From contig NZ_QFPF01000010.1 of NCBI RefSeq assembly GCF_003248605.1, forward strand, positions 1 through 40,142: a stretch of 40,142 nucleotides of DNA, in the 5' to 3' direction. Position 1 is the stretch's first letter. Every line of letters begins with the position of its first letter. A program made the position numbers and the translations under genes. Positions 39,600 through 40,142 of this stretch are shown here, piece after piece. Below the pieces are notes generated by a model. That model searched no databases. It was not told the origin of the DNA and saw only the letters and a program-made list of their open reading frames with translations. This DNA is from Microbacterium sp. Its GTDB lineage: Bacteria; Actinomycetota; Actinomycetes; Actinomycetales; Microbacteriaceae.

Positions 39600-40142
39600 G
39601 TGCATGACGACAGCGACGAGGATCCCGTCACCCACTGGGAGAGCAGGTATGCCTCTCGCAGCGCCGTATGGTCGGGTGCCGCCAACGCCTCGCTCGTCGA
39701 GGCGGTCGCGGACCTCGAGGTCGGATCCGCACTCGATCTCGGCTGCGGCGAAGGGGGCGACGTCATCTGGCTCGCCCGCCGGGGATGGGCCGCGACCGGA
39801 GTCGACCTCTCGCCGACGGCCGTGCGGCGCGCGACCGAGGCGGCCCGAGCGGCGGGGCTCGACATCCATCGAGCGTCGTTCGTCGCCGCTGACCTCGCGA
39901 CGTGGGAGAGCGAAGAGACGTACGACCTGGTCACCGCCAGCTTTCTGCAGTCGATGGTCGAGCTGCCCCGCACGAAGATCCTCCGCCGCGCGGCCGAGCG
40001 TGTCGCTCAGGGCGGCCACCTGCTGATCGTTTCGCACGCGGCGCCACCGCCGTGGGCCGCGGCGACCTTCGCGGAGAAGCACGCGCACCGATCGCACTTT
40101 CCGACCCCGGCAAGCGAGCTCGTCGACCTGGCGCTCGACGAC
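39600..40142 (+). CDS. SAM-dependent class I methyltransferase, C-terminus cut by window edge
   Basis: At least 181 residues of a Rossmann-type methyltransferase: HWESRYASRSAVWSG, motif I LEVGSALDLGCGEGGDVIWLARRGW, motif post-I TGVDLSPTAVRRA, motif II FVAADLATWE with YDLVTASFLQS, and motif III AERVAQGGHLLIVSH. W-x-x-RY near the start recalls TehB-like and thiol methyltransferase-type proteins. The start GTG 39600 is the best in frame but has no clear ribosome binding site or -10 box. The rest lies beyond the right edge. Confidence 0.85.
   Translation, partial: MHDDSDEDPVTHWESRYASRSAVWSGAANASLVEAVADLEVGSALDLGCGEGGDVIWLARRGWAATGVDLSPTAVRRATEAARAAGLDIHRASFVAADLATWESEETYDLVTASFLQSMVELPRTKILRRAAERVAQGGHLLIVSHAAPPPWAAATFAEKHAHRSHFPTPASELVDLALDD

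Overview
The window is about 40 kb of very GC-rich DNA (roughly 70% G+C by eye) with dense gene packing, GTG starts and many GTGA/ATGA stop-start overlaps. Gene content and style (DUF222/HNH endonuclease, CopD-CtaG fusion, PIF1-type helicase, zinc-free forms of ribosomal proteins, branched-chain-type dehydrogenase, TAnnnT -10 boxes directly before start codons) point to an actinobacterium of the Microbacteriaceae, most likely Microbacterium or a close relative. It is chromosomal; no rRNA, tRNA, CRISPR array, transposase or phage module was seen.

Layout. 1-1454 is a worn accessory stretch: a cut-off short-chain dehydrogenase with a palindromic operator, a cofC-like remnant and a small membrane protein. 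1468-7300 holds a P-loop kinase, an aldo/keto reductase, a divergent ribokinase/nucleoside hydrolase pair for nucleoside and ribose salvage, an RhtA-like exporter and a lipoprotein of the beta-lactamase fold that lacks the usual catalytic residues. 7371-8398 is an iron-responsive heme pair (DUF2470 protein and heme oxygenase) with a DtxR/IdeR-like box. Then come a PIF1-type helicase, an unknown membrane-anchored protein, a CopD-CtaG fusion and HU. 13661-14603 contains a decayed head-to-head tetR/hydrolase pair. 14668-15383 encodes S14, L33 and L28, all without zinc-binding cysteines.

16977-24326 is the most coherent system: on the minus strand a Zur box and promoter precede znuA-znuC-znuB-zur, followed without a break by a permease, a TIGR03943/DUF1980 protein, a secreted propeller-like protein and a methylpurine DNA glycosylase. 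It looks like one zinc-homeostasis transcription unit with partly uncharacterised members.

24404-29133 is hisC followed by the E1-alpha, E1-beta and E2 genes of a 2-oxoacid dehydrogenase complex. 29201-29810 is a ribbon-helix-helix/Doc toxin-antitoxin pair whose toxin has Arg where the catalytic His should be. 30230-32028 is a WXG100-like protein plus a lipase-like protein. 32176-34094 is a phosphotyrosine phosphatase coupled to purB. The right end has small membrane proteins, a DUF1801 protein, an FAD oxidoreductase with a one-base frameshift, an alpha/beta hydrolase, an unusual zinc-ribbon SDR and a cut-off methyltransferase.

Recurrent sequence features: about 14 genes have a -10 box ending 5-7 nt before the start codon (leaderless transcripts); three long palindromes lie at 19687-19755, 25774-25861 and 34142-34214; the octamer GGATGCTG/CAGCATCC occurs at least 19 times.
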